A stretch of 64,000 nt of DNA from the NCBI GenBank assembly GCA_009711785.1, contig VENA01000069.1, positions 17,443 to 81,442 of the forward strand. Reading direction: 5' to 3'. This DNA is from Bacillota bacterium. Its GTDB lineage: Bacteria; Bacillota; Clostridia; Tissierellales; MES13. Both the position numbers and the translations under genes were made by a program. Numbering within the stretch: the stretch's first letter is position 1; each line of letters opens with the position of its first letter. Shown one piece after another: positions 36,161-45,913 of the stretch. Under the pieces are notes generated by a model that made no database searches, was not told where the DNA came from, and saw only the letters and a program-made list of their open reading frames with translations.

Positions 36161-37441
36161 TTGAAATGTGTAAAAATTATACCTTCAAGGCTAAATGGAG
36201 ATATAGAAATACCTCCATCAAAAAGTATAGGACATAGAGCATTAATAAGTGCAGGTTTATCAAAGGGAGTTAGTGATATTAAAAATTTAATGTTTTCTGA
36301 TGATATTACTGCAACATTAAATGCTATGAAAGATTTTGGAGCTAAAGAAATAGAGAAAGAAAATAACAGGGTAACATTAAAGGGGATAGATAAATTTAAA
36401 AAGCCTAAAGAAAGTATAGATTGTAAAGAATCAGGGTCAACATTAAGGTTTTTAATTCCTATGGCAGGACTTATAGGAGAGGAAATAACTTTTAATGGTA
36501 GGGGAAAGTTAATTGAAAGGCCATTAAAAACCTATTATGAAATTTTTAAAAAGCAAAATATAAAATATAAAAATAATGATGGAAAACTCCCACTAACTGT
36601 AAATGGTTTATTAAACCCCGGAACTTTTAAGGTGAAGGGAAATATAAGCTCTCAATTTATATCAGGGCTTATGTTTGTATTACCATTACTAAATGGAGAT
36701 TCTAAAATCATAATAACAACTAAATTAGAATCAAAGGGCTATGTTGATTTGACAATGGATGTTTTAAATAAATTTGGAGTAGAGATTGAAAATAAAGAGT
36801 ATAAAGAATTTTTAATAAAGGGAAATCAAAGATATAAAAGTAGAAATTATAGAGTAGAGGGGGATTTTTCCCAGGCTGCATTTTGGATTGTTGGAGGTTT
36901 ATTAGGAGGTAATATAAATTGTTTTAACTTAGATATAGATTCCCTTCAAGGAGATAAAGTAATATTAGATATAGTAAAGAAAATGGGAGGAAAGTTCTTA
37001 ATTAAAGAAAACAATATAAAAATAAAACCCTCTAAAACAAAGGGAATAGAAATAGATGCATCCCAGTGTCCTGATTTAGTACCAATTCTTGCTGTATTCG
37101 CTTCTTTAAGTGAGGGGATAACTAAAATAAGCAATGCAAAGAGACTTAGGATAAAGGAATCAGATAGATTAAAGGCTATAAGTACTGAACTTAATAAATT
37201 AGGAGCTTCAGTTACTGAATTAGAAGATGGATTAGTTATAAAGGGTAAGGAAAAATTAAATGGAGGAGTGGTTGATAGCTGGAATGATCATCGCATAGCC
37301 ATGGCGTTAGCTATAGCAAGTATAAAATGTAGTGAAGCTGTTATTATAAAGGGAAGTGAAGCTATTAACAAATCATATCCCCATTTTTGGATGGACTTAA
37401 AGAAGTTAGGAGGCAAAATAGATGAGTGGAGTATGGGGTAA
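36161..37441 (+). CDS. aroA: 3-phosphoshikimate 1-carboxyvinyltransferase (EPSP synthase)
   Basis: A 426-aa EPSP synthase, the sixth step of the shikimate pathway. Landmarks are [16 protein letters not shown] near residue 18, [15 protein letters not shown] near residue 89, [20 protein letters not shown], and the C-terminal [12 protein letters not shown] and [11 protein letters not shown]. It is the first gene of a four-gene operon (aroA, aroC, chorismate mutase, aroE). The start is TTG, after AAAGGGG. It overlaps aroC by 20 nt. Confidence 0.96.
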   Translation: MKCVKIIPSRLNGDIEIPPSKSIGHRALISAGLSKGVSDIKNLMFSDDITATLNAMKDFGAKEIEKENNRVTLKGIDKFKKPKESIDCKESGSTLRFLIPMAGLIGEEITFNGRGKLIERPLKTYYEIFKKQNIKYKNNDGKLPLTVNGLLNPGTFKVKGNISSQFISGLMFVLPLLNGDSKIIITTKLESKGYVDLTMDVLNKFGVEIENKEYKEFLIKGNQRYKSRNYRVEGDFSQAAFWIVGGLLGGNINCFNLDIDSLQGDKVILDIVKKMGGKFLIKENNIKIKPSKTKGIEIDASQCPDLVPILAVFASLSEGITKISNAKRLRIKESDRLKAISTELNKLGASVTELEDGLVIKGKEKLNGGVVDSWNDHRIAMALAIASIKCSEAVIIKGSEAINKSYPHFWMDLKKLGGKIDEWSMG

Positions 37442-38522
37442 TAGATTAAAGCTTTCAATTTTTGGAGAATCCCATGGTAAAGGCATCGGTGTAGTAATAG
37501 ATGGATTACCAGCAGGGATAGAGCTAGACTTAGATTTTATTAATAAGGAAATGAAAAGAAGAGCACCGGGTAATAAAAGAATATCTACTTCAAGAAAGGA
37601 AAAGGATGAGTTTAACATAATAAGTGGATATTTTAATAATAAAGCGACAGGTTCACCTATATGCTGCATGATAGAAAATACTAATCAAAAATCAAAGGAT
37701 TACGAAAGTATAAGATACATTATGAGACCTGGGCATGCAGATTATACTGGAAATATAAAATATTTAGGAGCTAATGATTATAGAGGTGGGGGTCACTTTT
37801 CTGGAAGATTAACAGCACCCTTAGTGTTTGCAGGGGCTATAGCTAAACAGATTTTACTAAAAAAGAAAATAGTAATAGGAAGTCATATAAAAAGTATAGG
37901 TAATATTAATGATGATACCTTTAATTTAACTAACATAGGAAGTAAAGAGTTAGAAGAAATAATAAAAAAAGAATTTCCTGTTATTGATGATTATAAAGGT
38001 AGAGAAATGAAAGAAGCAATTATTAAAGCTAAAGAGGATAAAGATTCTTTAGGTGGTGTAATAGAAACTGCAATAGTTAATCTACAAGCTGGAGTTGGCG
38101 AACCATTTTTTGATTCCATAGAAAGTAATATAGCCCATATGCTATTTTCTATTCCAGGAGTTAAGGGTGTAGAGTTTGGTAAGGGTTTTGATATTACTAA
38201 GATGAAGGGGTCTGAAGCTAATGATAAGTTTTATATAGAAAAGGGTAATATAAAAACAGATACAAATAATAATGGAGGAATAAACGGTGGAATAAGTAAT
38301 GGGATGCCAATTATATTTAATACAGCATTCAAGCCAACTCCATCAATAGGAAAAAAGCAAAGAACTGTTGATTTATCAAAAGATGAAAATATAGAGTTTA
38401 GTATAAAAGGGCGGCATGATCCATGTATAGTGCCAAGGGCATTAGTAGTAGTTGAATCTGTTTCAGCAATAGCTTTATTAGATTTAATAATAGAAAGGAA
38501 TGGAATGTCATGGATAGTTTAG
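37422..38522 (+). CDS. aroC: Chorismate synthase
   Basis: A 366-aa FMN-dependent chorismate synthase, the last common step of the pathway. It begins [21 protein letters not shown] in part, has RRAPG, the signature [14 protein letters not shown] near residue 123, and [16 protein letters not shown] near the C-terminus. The start ATG 37422 lies within the aroA end and has AGGAGG 10 nt upstream. It overlaps the next gene by 13 nt, so translation is coupled along the operon. Confidence 0.96.
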   Translation: MSGVWGNRLKLSIFGESHGKGIGVVIDGLPAGIELDLDFINKEMKRRAPGNKRISTSRKEKDEFNIISGYFNNKATGSPICCMIENTNQKSKDYESIRYIMRPGHADYTGNIKYLGANDYRGGGHFSGRLTAPLVFAGAIAKQILLKKKIVIGSHIKSIGNINDDTFNLTNIGSKELEEIIKKEFPVIDDYKGREMKEAIIKAKEDKDSLGGVIETAIVNLQAGVGEPFFDSIESNIAHMLFSIPGVKGVEFGKGFDITKMKGSEANDKFYIEKGNIKTDTNNNGGINGGISNGMPIIFNTAFKPTPSIGKKQRTVDLSKDENIEFSIKGRHDPCIVPRALVVVESVSAIALLDLIIERNGMSWIV

Positions 38523-38782
38523 ATAAACTAAGGGAAGATATTGATTTAATAGATAAAGAACTTATTAAGTTATTTGAAAAGAGGATAGAAAAGGTTTATG
38601 AAATAGCTGAATATAAAAAAGAAAACAAAATGCCTATATTTGATGAAAATAGGGAAGAAGAAGTAATAAAAAGAAATATAAAAGATAAAGAAAAGTCTAA
38701 ACAGGTAATTATTAAAGATTTTTTGAAATTTATAATGGATACTAGTAAAGATATACAGAAAAATAAAAACAATGTTAAATAG
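38510..38782 (+). CDS. Chorismate mutase, AroQ type
   Basis: A 90-aa all-helical AroQ-class chorismate mutase: LREDIDLIDKELIKLFEKR at the start, then VYEIAEYKKENKMPIFDENREEEV in parts, matching the family's Arg, Lys and Glu/Gln active-site pattern. It converts chorismate to prephenate for phenylalanine and tyrosine. It is a free-standing domain rather than fused to prephenate dehydratase, and prephenate genes are not in the window. Confidence 0.9.
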   Translation: MDSLDKLREDIDLIDKELIKLFEKRIEKVYEIAEYKKENKMPIFDENREEEVIKRNIKDKEKSKQVIIKDFLKFIMDTSKDIQKNKNNVK

Positions 38783-38808
38783 AGAAAAAAATTAATTGGA
38801 GGATATAA

Positions 38809-39639
38809 ATGAAAAACTTATATGGACTTTTAGGGGGAAATTTAAGTCATAGTTTTTCTCCTAAAATACATTCTCTTATATTTGATGAAAGGAAAATCGA
38901 TGGCTTTTATCATTTATTTGAAGTTAGTGATAATGAATTAAAGGAAGCTATTAAAGGATTAAAAGTTCTAGGTGTAAAGGGGGTTAATGTAACAATACCC
39001 TATAAAATTGATGCAATGAAACACTTAGATATAGTATCAGATGAAGCAAAGAAAATAAAAGCAATAAATACTATATGTTTTAAAGAAAATAAAACTATTG
39101 GATATAATACAGATTATTATGGCTTTGGAATGATGCTTGATAAATATAATGTTAATGTAGAAAATAAAAGTATAGTTATATTAGGAACTGGAGGTGCTTC
39201 AAGGGCAGTAGTTCAATATCTTACAGATAATGGAGCTAATGAAATTATTTTTATAACTAGAAACCTTAAGAGGGCAGAAAAAAAATTAAGTGGATATAAA
39301 ATATTAACATATAACGATATAAAACATTTAAAAGAAGTGGATATACTTATTAATTGTACTCCTTGTGGTATGTATCCAAAATTAGAAGAATCTCCAGTGA
39401 ATAAACAGGTTATTTCTAAGTTTAAAATAGTTATTGATCTTATATATAATCCAAAGGAAACCTTATTGTTGAAATATTCTAATGAACTAAGTTTAAAGTC
39501 AATAAATGGGCTTTATATGCTTATAGCCCAAGCTATTAAATCTCAAGAACTATGGAATGATATAGATATAAAACCAGATACAATAGATGGAATTTATGAT
39601 AGAGTAAAGTCCTTATTATATAAGGAAAAGAACAAATAA
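38809..39639 (+). CDS. aroE: Shikimate dehydrogenase
   Basis: A 276-aa NADPH-dependent shikimate dehydrogenase. The substrate half has GLLGGNLSHSFSPKIHS, VTIPYKIDAM with the catalytic Lys, and AINTICF followed by GYNTDYYGFG. The NADP half has the glycine-rich VILGTGGASRAV near residue 125 and DLIYNPKETLLL. It closes the operon; aroB, aroD and aroK are not nearby, so the pathway genes are split on this chromosome. Confidence 0.95.
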   Translation: MKNLYGLLGGNLSHSFSPKIHSLIFDERKIDGFYHLFEVSDNELKEAIKGLKVLGVKGVNVTIPYKIDAMKHLDIVSDEAKKIKAINTICFKENKTIGYNTDYYGFGMMLDKYNVNVENKSIVILGTGGASRAVVQYLTDNGANEIIFITRNLKRAEKKLSGYKILTYNDIKHLKEVDILINCTPCGMYPKLEESPVNKQVISKFKIVIDLIYNPKETLLLKYSNELSLKSINGLYMLIAQAIKSQELWNDIDIKPDTIDGIYDRVKSLLYKEKNK

Positions 39640-39660
39640 TTTAAAATATTAGTTAAATAA

Positions 39661-39700
39661 AAAAATCTTAGTTAAGGTTAAACTTAATTAAGATTTTTTT
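39661..39700 (+). terminator. aro operon terminator
   Basis: Arms AATCTTAGTTAAG and CTTAATTAAGATT (about 39664-39695) with a T run. It is related in sequence to the terminators at 35339 and 36003. Confidence 0.75.
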
Positions 39701-39770
39701 ATTTGAGTAACAAGGATTTTTATAAAGAATATAATGGATTAGAAAAGATTATTAAATAAGGGGGACTAAT

Positions 39771-40280
39771 ATGGGGAATTTAAAGGTAGATAAAGAAAAT
39801 ATAGAAGAAGTAGATTTAAATGTTAAGACTAATAAGTTAAAAGATAAACCAATAGATGAAAAGGTGAACATATTACCAGTAGCCACTGATTCAAATATAG
39901 ATTGTTGTATTGATTACTCAAAAAAAGTTCACTATAAAAAATGTGAAGATGAATTAGAAATAGTATTATCAGGTGATGATAATAAGGGTGTAGAGATAAA
40001 ATGTCAAGGAAGGTTATTAAAGATAAAAGTTAAACTTAAAGGTATCTGTAAAGGTAGAAAATTAGCCTTAGGTGTATTGCTTTTAGAATGTATTAATGGA
40101 GAATTTAAAACAAAAGGATTTAAAGCTACAAACATATATATACCTGATGATTGTAATAAGCCTAAGTGTAGTAATTTAACAGTAGGGGATTTTTTATTTG
40201 TTTTACCCGAGGAAAATATTTGTTGCAAAAGAACATTAATAGCAAAAGTTATTGTGCATTATACTGATTTAGAATGTTAA
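39771..40280 (+). CDS. Cysteine-rich protein of unknown function
   Basis: A 169-aa soluble protein without a signal peptide, which I do not recognise. The first 45 residues are charged and flexible; the rest alternates strands and contains about ten Cys residues, including IDCCIDY near residue 44, LKGICKGRK near residue 90, DDCNKPKCSN near residue 125 and ENICCKRT near residue 147. Cys-rich beta proteins of this size are common among clostridial spore-envelope proteins, but nothing here proves that role. It is a lone gene with its own terminator and GGGGGA upstream of the ATG. Confidence 0.6.
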   Translation: MGNLKVDKENIEEVDLNVKTNKLKDKPIDEKVNILPVATDSNIDCCIDYSKKVHYKKCEDELEIVLSGDDNKGVEIKCQGRLLKIKVKLKGICKGRKLALGVLLLECINGEFKTKGFKATNIYIPDDCNKPKCSNLTVGDFLFVLPEENICCKRTLIAKVIVHYTDLEC

Positions 40281-40284
40281 AATT

Positions 40285-40320
40285 AAAACCTTCTTAAATT
40301 TAAGAAGGTTTTATATTTTT
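40285..40320 (+). terminator. Terminator of the Cys-rich gene
   Basis: AAAACCTTCTTAAA with its perfect complement (about 40285-40313), followed by a T-rich tract. Confidence 0.85.
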
Positions 40321-40424
40321 AGATAAAAATTTTAATTTAAATTTGAACATTGTATACAAAATAAATATAATATATATAGGTCAAAAAATTAACAATAAAA
40401 GCCGTATAACATAATTAGACAATA

Positions 40425-40431
40425 TTCGACA
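40425..40431 (-). promoter_or_regulatory. Candidate Spo0A box
   Basis: TTCGACA, complement of the 0A box, in the context AAAATGTCGAATATT. It lies in the 380-nt spacer upstream of the 34-codon frame and the TIM-barrel gene. A -10-like TATAAT is at 40499-40504. Confidence 0.35.
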
Positions 40432-40541
40432 TTTTGAAACATACTTTTTAAACTTTCTGTTACACAATTCGATTTACCTGATTTTAAAACTGTGATAGTA
40501 TAATTAAGAAGGTTTTTTTTTGAAAATTTCCAAGGAGTTTT

Positions 40542-40646
40542 ATGGTAACTATAGAAAAGATATTAAGGTTACGTAATATTTTTAAAGTATTTTTTGTAAG
40601 AATAATAACAAAACTAATAAAAAAACATATATTATTTAGTGAGTAA
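40542..40646 (+). CDS. Candidate 34-aa basic amphipathic peptide
   Basis: ATG 40542 stands 4 nt after AAGGAG (40532-40537) and opens 34 codons ending TAA. The product begins MVTIEKILRLRNIFKVFFVR and goes on as a Lys- and Ile-rich helix; it has about nine basic residues against two or three acidic ones, with hydrophobic residues every three to four positions. That is the look of a small membrane-active or toxin-like peptide, or it could be a leader peptide for the TIM-barrel gene 26 nt downstream. No homologue is known to me. Confidence 0.4.
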   Translation: MVTIEKILRLRNIFKVFFVRIITKLIKKHILFSE

Positions 40647-40671
40647 CTAATATAAATCAGAGGTGATATTT

Positions 40672-41532
40672 TTGAACCAACAGTTGGGTATTTCTCTTCA
40701 TAATGTTGGTGTGGATTACATTACTAAGTATAATTTTAAAAAAGTACAATTGTGTCATAAATTCTCAGGAGCAAAGGAAATAACTTCATTATTAAAGTTA
40801 AATAAAAAGCATCCAATAAAGGTAGTATATCATGCTCCAGTTTTTCATCAAGCAGATCCCACATCTACTTATTATTTAAATAGTAATACTAGATTAAGAA
40901 ATGCTACATTTGATATATTAGAAGTTAATTTAAAAATGGCACAAAGTTTACCCACCGACTATGTTATAGTACATTTCACTTCAAAGGATATAGATGAAAA
41001 AATAGATGATAAAGGATTACTTAAATTAGCAAAAGAAAGCCTAGAAAGACTTAATGGATTAAGTAAAAAGTATAATATACCAATATATTTAGAATACAAT
41101 GGTTATAATGATAGATTTTATGATCCTGATAAATGGATTGATTTAATTAAAGGTTTAGATAATTTAGGGATTTGTCTTGATACAGGACATTTAGCCATAG
41201 CATGTAAACTTCATGATATGGATTATTTTAAAACTTTAAGAAAACTTTTGCCTAGGATTAAATCTATGCATTTATGGAATACTAGAGGACTAGATGATAT
41301 TAATAAATTTGGACATATTCCAGTACATCCTAGTCAATCAACGGAAGATGGATGGATAGATATAGAGAAAACTTTAAAAGAGGTTCTTTATTATAACTAT
41401 GATACATCAGTAGTTTTTGAACCTGATTTTAAATATAAAGATAAATTATATGCAAAAGAGGGTATAGACTGGATAAATAATATGATATATGATATTAAAG
41501 GATTTAGGGAAAATTCAATGGAAGTTAAGTAG
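40672..41532 (+). CDS. TIM-barrel protein, sugar isomerase/AP endonuclease family 2-like
   Basis: A 286-aa protein with the xylose isomerase-like barrel shared by sugar-phosphate isomerases and endonuclease IV. Metal-site candidates follow the barrel: VVYHAPVFH near residue 50, DYVIVHFTS near residue 102, IYLEYNG near residue 139, GICLDTGHLAIA near residue 169 and SMHLWNTRG near residue 199. The His residues and Glu fit a metal enzyme, but the substrate is unclear. GTG 40663 is part of the ribosome site AGAGGTGA, so TTG 40672 is the better start. Confidence 0.75.
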   Translation: MNQQLGISLHNVGVDYITKYNFKKVQLCHKFSGAKEITSLLKLNKKHPIKVVYHAPVFHQADPTSTYYLNSNTRLRNATFDILEVNLKMAQSLPTDYVIVHFTSKDIDEKIDDKGLLKLAKESLERLNGLSKKYNIPIYLEYNGYNDRFYDPDKWIDLIKGLDNLGICLDTGHLAIACKLHDMDYFKTLRKLLPRIKSMHLWNTRGLDDINKFGHIPVHPSQSTEDGWIDIEKTLKEVLYYNYDTSVVFEPDFKYKDKLYAKEGIDWINNMIYDIKGFRENSMEVK

Positions 41533-41560
41533 TTCAAAAGAAAAGGATGGGGTGAAAACT

Positions 41561-43276
41561 ATGGATTTTATGGATAAATATAATATGTGGTTAAATAACG
41601 ATTATTTTGATAAAGAAACAAAGGATGAATTAAAAGAAATTAAGGATAATAAAAAAGAAATAGAAGATAGGTTTTATACAGATTTAAAATTTGGTACAGG
41701 GGGTTTAAGGGGAAAGATAGGCGCAGGGACTAATAGGATAAATAAGTATACTGTATCTAAGGCTACCCAAGGACTTGCTAATTTTATTAAAGATTATGGA
41801 GCGGATTACAAAAAAAGAGGTGTAGTTATTGCCTATGACTCTAGATTTAAATCAGAGGAATTTGCATTAACTGCAGCTAAAGTGCTTGCTGGAAATGATA
41901 TAACTGCCTACGTTTTTGATGATTTAAGGGCTACACCAGAATTATCCTTTGCTGTAAGGCATTTAAATTGTGCTGCAGGTATAGTTATAACAGCAAGCCA
42001 TAATCCACCTGAATATAATGGATATAAAGTTTATTGGGAGGATGGAGCCCAAATGGTTCCAAGATTTGCTAATAAGGTTATTGAAAAGGTAGATGAAATT
42101 AAGGATTTTTCTAAAATAAATGTTATGAAAAAAGATGAAGCTAAAGAAAAAGGATTATTAAATATTATAGGTAATAATATAGATGATGAGTATATAAAAA
42201 GAGTTAAAGATTTAAGTATTAACGATGTAAATAAAGACATTAATATTATATATACTCCTCTACATGGAACTGGAAATGTTCCAGTAAGAAGGGTATTAGA
42301 TGAGTTAGGTTATAAAAATGTGACAGTTGTAAAAGAACAAGAAAAACCAGATCCTAATTTTTCAACTGTTGAATATCCTAACCCAGAAGATCCTAAAGCC
42401 TTTAGATTAGCAAAAGAATTAGCAGTGGAAAATGATGCTGATATATTATTAGGTACAGATCCTGATTGTGATAGAGTTGGAGTTGTTGTTAAGGATAATA
42501 GGGGTAAATACATAGTATTAAATGGTAATCAAACGGGAGCATTACTTCTTGATTACATATTAAGTGAAAAAGAAGATATTCCAGAGAATGGAGTTTTAAT
42601 AAAAACAATAGTAACAAGTGATTTAGGAAGGGTAATAGCAGATTATCATAATATAGAAACAATAGATACATTAACTGGATTTAAATTCATTGGAGAAAAA
42701 ATGAAGGAATTTGAAAATAGTAATGATAAAAAATTCATATTTGGATATGAAGAAAGCTTTGGCTATTTAACAGGAACATTTGTAAGGGATAAGGATGCAG
42801 TTATTGCGTCTATGCTTATTTGTGAAATGGCAGACTTTTATAAGGATAAGGGCATGTCATTATATGAAGCATTGCAAAGTCTCTATGAAAAGTATGGATA
42901 TTATGTTGAAGAATTAGAAGCAATAAAACTAGAGGGTATAGAAGGTAAAGAAAAGATAAGAAAAGTTATAGAAACCTTTAGAAAAGAACCCATAAAAAAA
43001 ATCAATGATTTAAATATTAAAACTATAAATGATTACAAAGAAGGTATTAGTAAAGACATAATAAATGAAAAGGTAAGTGAAATTAACTTACCAAAATCAA
43101 ATGTATTAAAATATGTATTTGAAGATAACTCATGGTATGCATTAAGGCCTTCTGGTACTGAACCTAAACTAAAAATATATTTATCTGGTAATGGAAAATC
43201 TAGGGATGAGGCACTTAAAAGAGTTAATGAAGTTAAAAGTGAAGTATTAAAGAGAATAGAAAATATAATTAATTAG
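41561..43276 (+). CDS. pgcA: Phosphoglucomutase/phosphomannomutase
   Basis: A 571-aa alpha-phosphohexomutase of the PgcA type, interconverting glucose 1- and 6-phosphate. The phosphoserine loop is in ITASHNPPEYNGYKVYW near residue 145, the metal loop is GTDPDCDRVG near residue 300, the sugar loop is FGYEESFGYL near residue 395, and the phosphate-binding loop is LRPSGTEPKLKIY near the end. ATG 41561 follows GGGGTGA; an earlier in-frame start would overlap the upstream gene and add residues foreign to the family. It supplies glucose 1-phosphate for envelope glycans. Confidence 0.95.
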   Translation: MDFMDKYNMWLNNDYFDKETKDELKEIKDNKKEIEDRFYTDLKFGTGGLRGKIGAGTNRINKYTVSKATQGLANFIKDYGADYKKRGVVIAYDSRFKSEEFALTAAKVLAGNDITAYVFDDLRATPELSFAVRHLNCAAGIVITASHNPPEYNGYKVYWEDGAQMVPRFANKVIEKVDEIKDFSKINVMKKDEAKEKGLLNIIGNNIDDEYIKRVKDLSINDVNKDINIIYTPLHGTGNVPVRRVLDELGYKNVTVVKEQEKPDPNFSTVEYPNPEDPKAFRLAKELAVENDADILLGTDPDCDRVGVVVKDNRGKYIVLNGNQTGALLLDYILSEKEDIPENGVLIKTIVTSDLGRVIADYHNIETIDTLTGFKFIGEKMKEFENSNDKKFIFGYEESFGYLTGTFVRDKDAVIASMLICEMADFYKDKGMSLYEALQSLYEKYGYYVEELEAIKLEGIEGKEKIRKVIETFRKEPIKKINDLNIKTINDYKEGISKDIINEKVSEINLPKSNVLKYVFEDNSWYALRPSGTEPKLKIYLSGNGKSRDEALKRVNEVKSEVLKRIENIIN

Positions 43277-43279
43277 TTA

Positions 43280-43315
43280 AAAGGCTTATGATTAAAAATC
43301 ATAAGCCTTTATTTG
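43280..43315 (+). terminator. Phosphoglucomutase terminator
   Basis: A perfect 14-bp stem (43280-43293 with 43297-43310) followed by a T-rich tract. Confidence 0.8.
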
Positions 43316-43387
43316 TATAGTTTTTAGCATTTAGTAAAAAATAAACAAGACTATAAATATGGAGAATTTTTCTTGGAGGTTTGTTTA

Positions 43388-43858
43388 TTGACAAAGAGAA
43401 TAGTATATATAAGTCTTGTTTTAATATGGTTAATAATTATATTTTCATTATCCTCAGAGGTAGGAAAAAAAAGTGATATAAAAAGTAAAACAATTGTAAA
43501 TTTAATTTATGAGAAATCTGATATAATAGAAATTGACAATATAACAAAGAAAGAATTAAACTATTATGTAAGAAAGCTAGGACATGTATTAGAATACTTC
43601 ATACTTACTATATTTATTTTAGGACTTTTAAAAGCATTAAATATTGATATAAAATATAAGTATGGATTAGCGTATTTTATTTCTACGACTTGCGCAATAT
43701 TAGATGAATATAATCAAACCTTTGTTATCGGAAGGGATGGAAGAATAACTGATATTTTCATTGATAATTTAGGAATCGTTTCTGCACTGGTTATAGTATC
43801 GATTTTTCATTTATTACAAAGGACGATTAAATGGAAAACAAAAGGAGGAGAACTATGA
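43388..43858 (+). CDS. VanZ-like membrane protein (second copy)
   Basis: A 156-aa VanZ-family protein, paralogous to the one at 74. It shares the same order: first membrane helix, YYVRKLGHVLEYFIL, a membrane hairpin, and LDEYNQTFVIGRDGRITDIFID. The start is TTG 43388, placed 8 nt after TTGGAGG, and not the TTG that is part of that site. It overlaps the following transglycosylase gene by the ATGA junction, so the two are coupled and may both act at the envelope. Confidence 0.78.
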   Translation: MTKRIVYISLVLIWLIIIFSLSSEVGKKSDIKSKTIVNLIYEKSDIIEIDNITKKELNYYVRKLGHVLEYFILTIFILGLLKALNIDIKYKYGLAYFISTTCAILDEYNQTFVIGRDGRITDIFIDNLGIVSALVIVSIFHLLQRTIKWKTKGGEL

Positions 43859-45243
43859 AAAAAAGTATAGTAACAATATCACTTATCATTTTAATATTGA
43901 CTTCTTTTTCTCAAACAGCTCTATGTGATAATAAAAATCCAACGAGAAAGGAATTAGAAAGAAGAATTGAAATGGTAGCAAAAAAAAGAGGTATACCATC
44001 TGTATTACTAAAAACGATTGCAAGGGTTGAAAGTGTTTATAAACATTTCAATTCAGATGGAAGTGTTTATACTGGAAGTAGAGGAAGTATAGGATTAATG
44101 CAAATAAATAATAGAAGTGCAGGATTTAATACTGACAAACTAAAATATGATATTGATTATAATATCGAAGCAGGGGCTGAGATGCTTCTAAGAAAGTGGA
44201 GTATGGCAAATAATTATCTCCCTAAAATAGGTGATATGAATCCTAATGTATTAGAAAATTGGTATTTTGCTTTATGGGCTTATAATGGTTGGGCTAAAAG
44301 TAACAATCCTAATATGAATATAAAAAAGCATACATATCCAGAACTTATTTATTTAATAGCTGAAAATGAATATAATCAAAAGATAACCCCTTTAGATAAA
44401 AAGTTATTACCAAAGTCAGGACTTCCTAGTAAGACTATTCATTATAAAACTCCTGAAAATCATCATACTGGAGATATTTTAATGTATAAAAAAGGTGATA
44501 TAGCAAAAGTAGATGTTAATAGCTCTTTAAGGGTCAGAAAATCACCAAATGGTTCTGTAATAGGGTCTTTTAGTACAGATGAAACTATAACTATACTTAA
44601 AGGACCTACTTTAAAAGAGGGCTATTTTTGGTATAAAGCAAAAAATAGTGAAAATTTAACTGGTTGGGTTGTAGGAAATTGGATAGTAAAAACCGGAGAA
44701 AAGAAATTAGCATATGAAGATATATATAACCATTGGGCTAAGGAATATATAGTTCAATTAAAAAGTAAAGATATATTAGAAGAGAGTAAAAACATAAGAC
44801 CAAATGATTATATAACAAGGGAAGAATTTAGTGTTTATCTTGCAAAAGCTTTAAATATGAAAAAGGTAGAATATAAACTAACTTATGATGATATTGATAA
44901 AATAGATGATGAAAACATTGAGTATTTAGAAGCTGTTTGTAAAAAAGGATATATTCAGGGATTTATCGATAATAGATTTAGACCTAAATATAATCTAAAA
45001 AGACAGGAAGTAGCGATAATACTTAATAGGGTTTTAGGTAATGAAAATATGGATGTTAAATTACCTTATAAAGATAAAGAAAAAATTTCTGAATGGGCTT
45101 TAGATTCTGTAAAATATGTTTACTCAAAAAATATAATGAAGGGTAAAGGAAATAATTATTTTAAGCCTAATGAATTTTTAACAAGAGCTGAAGCATTCAA
45201 GGTTATATCAGATATAATGAGTTTAGTAAAAAAAGTGGCTTAG
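43855..45243 (+). CDS. Exported transglycosylase-like protein with SH3 and SLH domains
   Basis: A 462-aa secreted protein. A signal peptide (MKKSIVTISLIILILTSFS) leads to a lysozyme-like transglycosylase domain: KTIARVESVYKHFNSDGS with the catalytic Glu near residue 55, GSIGLMQINN, and ALWAYNGWAKSN. A bacterial SH3 domain follows (about 215-280: SSLRVRKSPNGSVIGSF). Three S-layer homology repeats come last (AYEDIYNHWAKEYIVQL, YEAVCKKGYIQG-like text, YKDKEKISEWALDSVKYV), binding it to the wall. It should cut or remodel peptidoglycan outside the cell. Confidence 0.85.
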   Translation: MKKSIVTISLIILILTSFSQTALCDNKNPTRKELERRIEMVAKKRGIPSVLLKTIARVESVYKHFNSDGSVYTGSRGSIGLMQINNRSAGFNTDKLKYDIDYNIEAGAEMLLRKWSMANNYLPKIGDMNPNVLENWYFALWAYNGWAKSNNPNMNIKKHTYPELIYLIAENEYNQKITPLDKKLLPKSGLPSKTIHYKTPENHHTGDILMYKKGDIAKVDVNSSLRVRKSPNGSVIGSFSTDETITILKGPTLKEGYFWYKAKNSENLTGWVVGNWIVKTGEKKLAYEDIYNHWAKEYIVQLKSKDILEESKNIRPNDYITREEFSVYLAKALNMKKVEYKLTYDDIDKIDDENIEYLEAVCKKGYIQGFIDNRFRPKYNLKRQEVAIILNRVLGNENMDVKLPYKDKEKISEWALDSVKYVYSKNIMKGKGNNYFKPNEFLTRAEAFKVISDIMSLVKKVA

Positions 45244-45256
45244 CCACTTTTTTTTA
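45229..45256 (+). terminator. Terminator overlapping the SLH gene end
   Basis: AAAAAGTGGC/GCCACTTTTT (45230-45239 with 45243-45252) spans the stop codon and ends in T residues. Confidence 0.8.
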
Positions 45257-45317
45257 TATTTTTCATAGTAAATGTGATATTATAAAATAAAAAGAGTTTT
45301 CCTTAGGAGGAATATAA

Positions 45318-45884
45318 ATGGGAAATAGTTTTTATGATAAAGTTCATTTACACCCTGTTATTGCTGCTGTAAGTGATGTTAAAAATTTAAATAAAGCTAT
45401 AAAATCTTCCTGTGAAATAGTATTTTTACTAACTGGAAGTATATTTAATCTTGAGGATATAGTAAAAAGAGTTAAGGAAAGTAACAAAAATATATATATA
45501 CATATAGATTTATTAGATGGTTTTTCTAGAGACTTGACAGCTCTAAATTATATTAGTCAGAAGATAAAACCAGATGGAATAATAACTACTAAAAGTAATT
45601 TAATAAAACCAGCAAAGGATATGGGGTTATTTACAATACAAAGACTTTTCATATTAGATTCTTTGTCTGTTGAAACTGGGATAAAATCTGTTAAAGAAAC
45701 AAGACCTGATGCAATAGAAATAATGCCTGGTATAATGTCTAAAATAACTAAAAATATCCATGAAAGAACTAGAAGACCAATTATAACAGGGGGATTAATA
45801 TTAGAAAAAGAAGATGTTATAAAAAGTTTGCAGGCAGGCGCAATAGGAATATCAACTAGTAAAGAGGAAATATGGAGTATATGA
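45318..45884 (+). CDS. glpP: Glycerol-3-phosphate-responsive antiterminator
   Basis: A 188-aa GlpP-family RNA-binding protein, a TIM-barrel-like antiterminator that binds glycerol 3-phosphate. Family text includes HPVIAAVSDVKNLNKAI, IVFLLTGSIFNLEDIV, HIDLLDGFSRD, DGIITTKSNLIKPAKDMGL and IITGGLILEKEDVIKSLQAGA in parts. It heads the glycerol cluster and should act on the terminator leader at 47689, upstream of glpA. AGGAGG precedes the ATG. Confidence 0.93.
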   Translation: MGNSFYDKVHLHPVIAAVSDVKNLNKAIKSSCEIVFLLTGSIFNLEDIVKRVKESNKNIYIHIDLLDGFSRDLTALNYISQKIKPDGIITTKSNLIKPAKDMGLFTIQRLFILDSLSVETGIKSVKETRPDAIEIMPGIMSKITKNIHERTRRPIITGGLILEKEDVIKSLQAGAIGISTSKEEIWSI

Positions 45885-45913
45885 TTAGACTTTTTAATTT
45901 AAATATACTTAAA

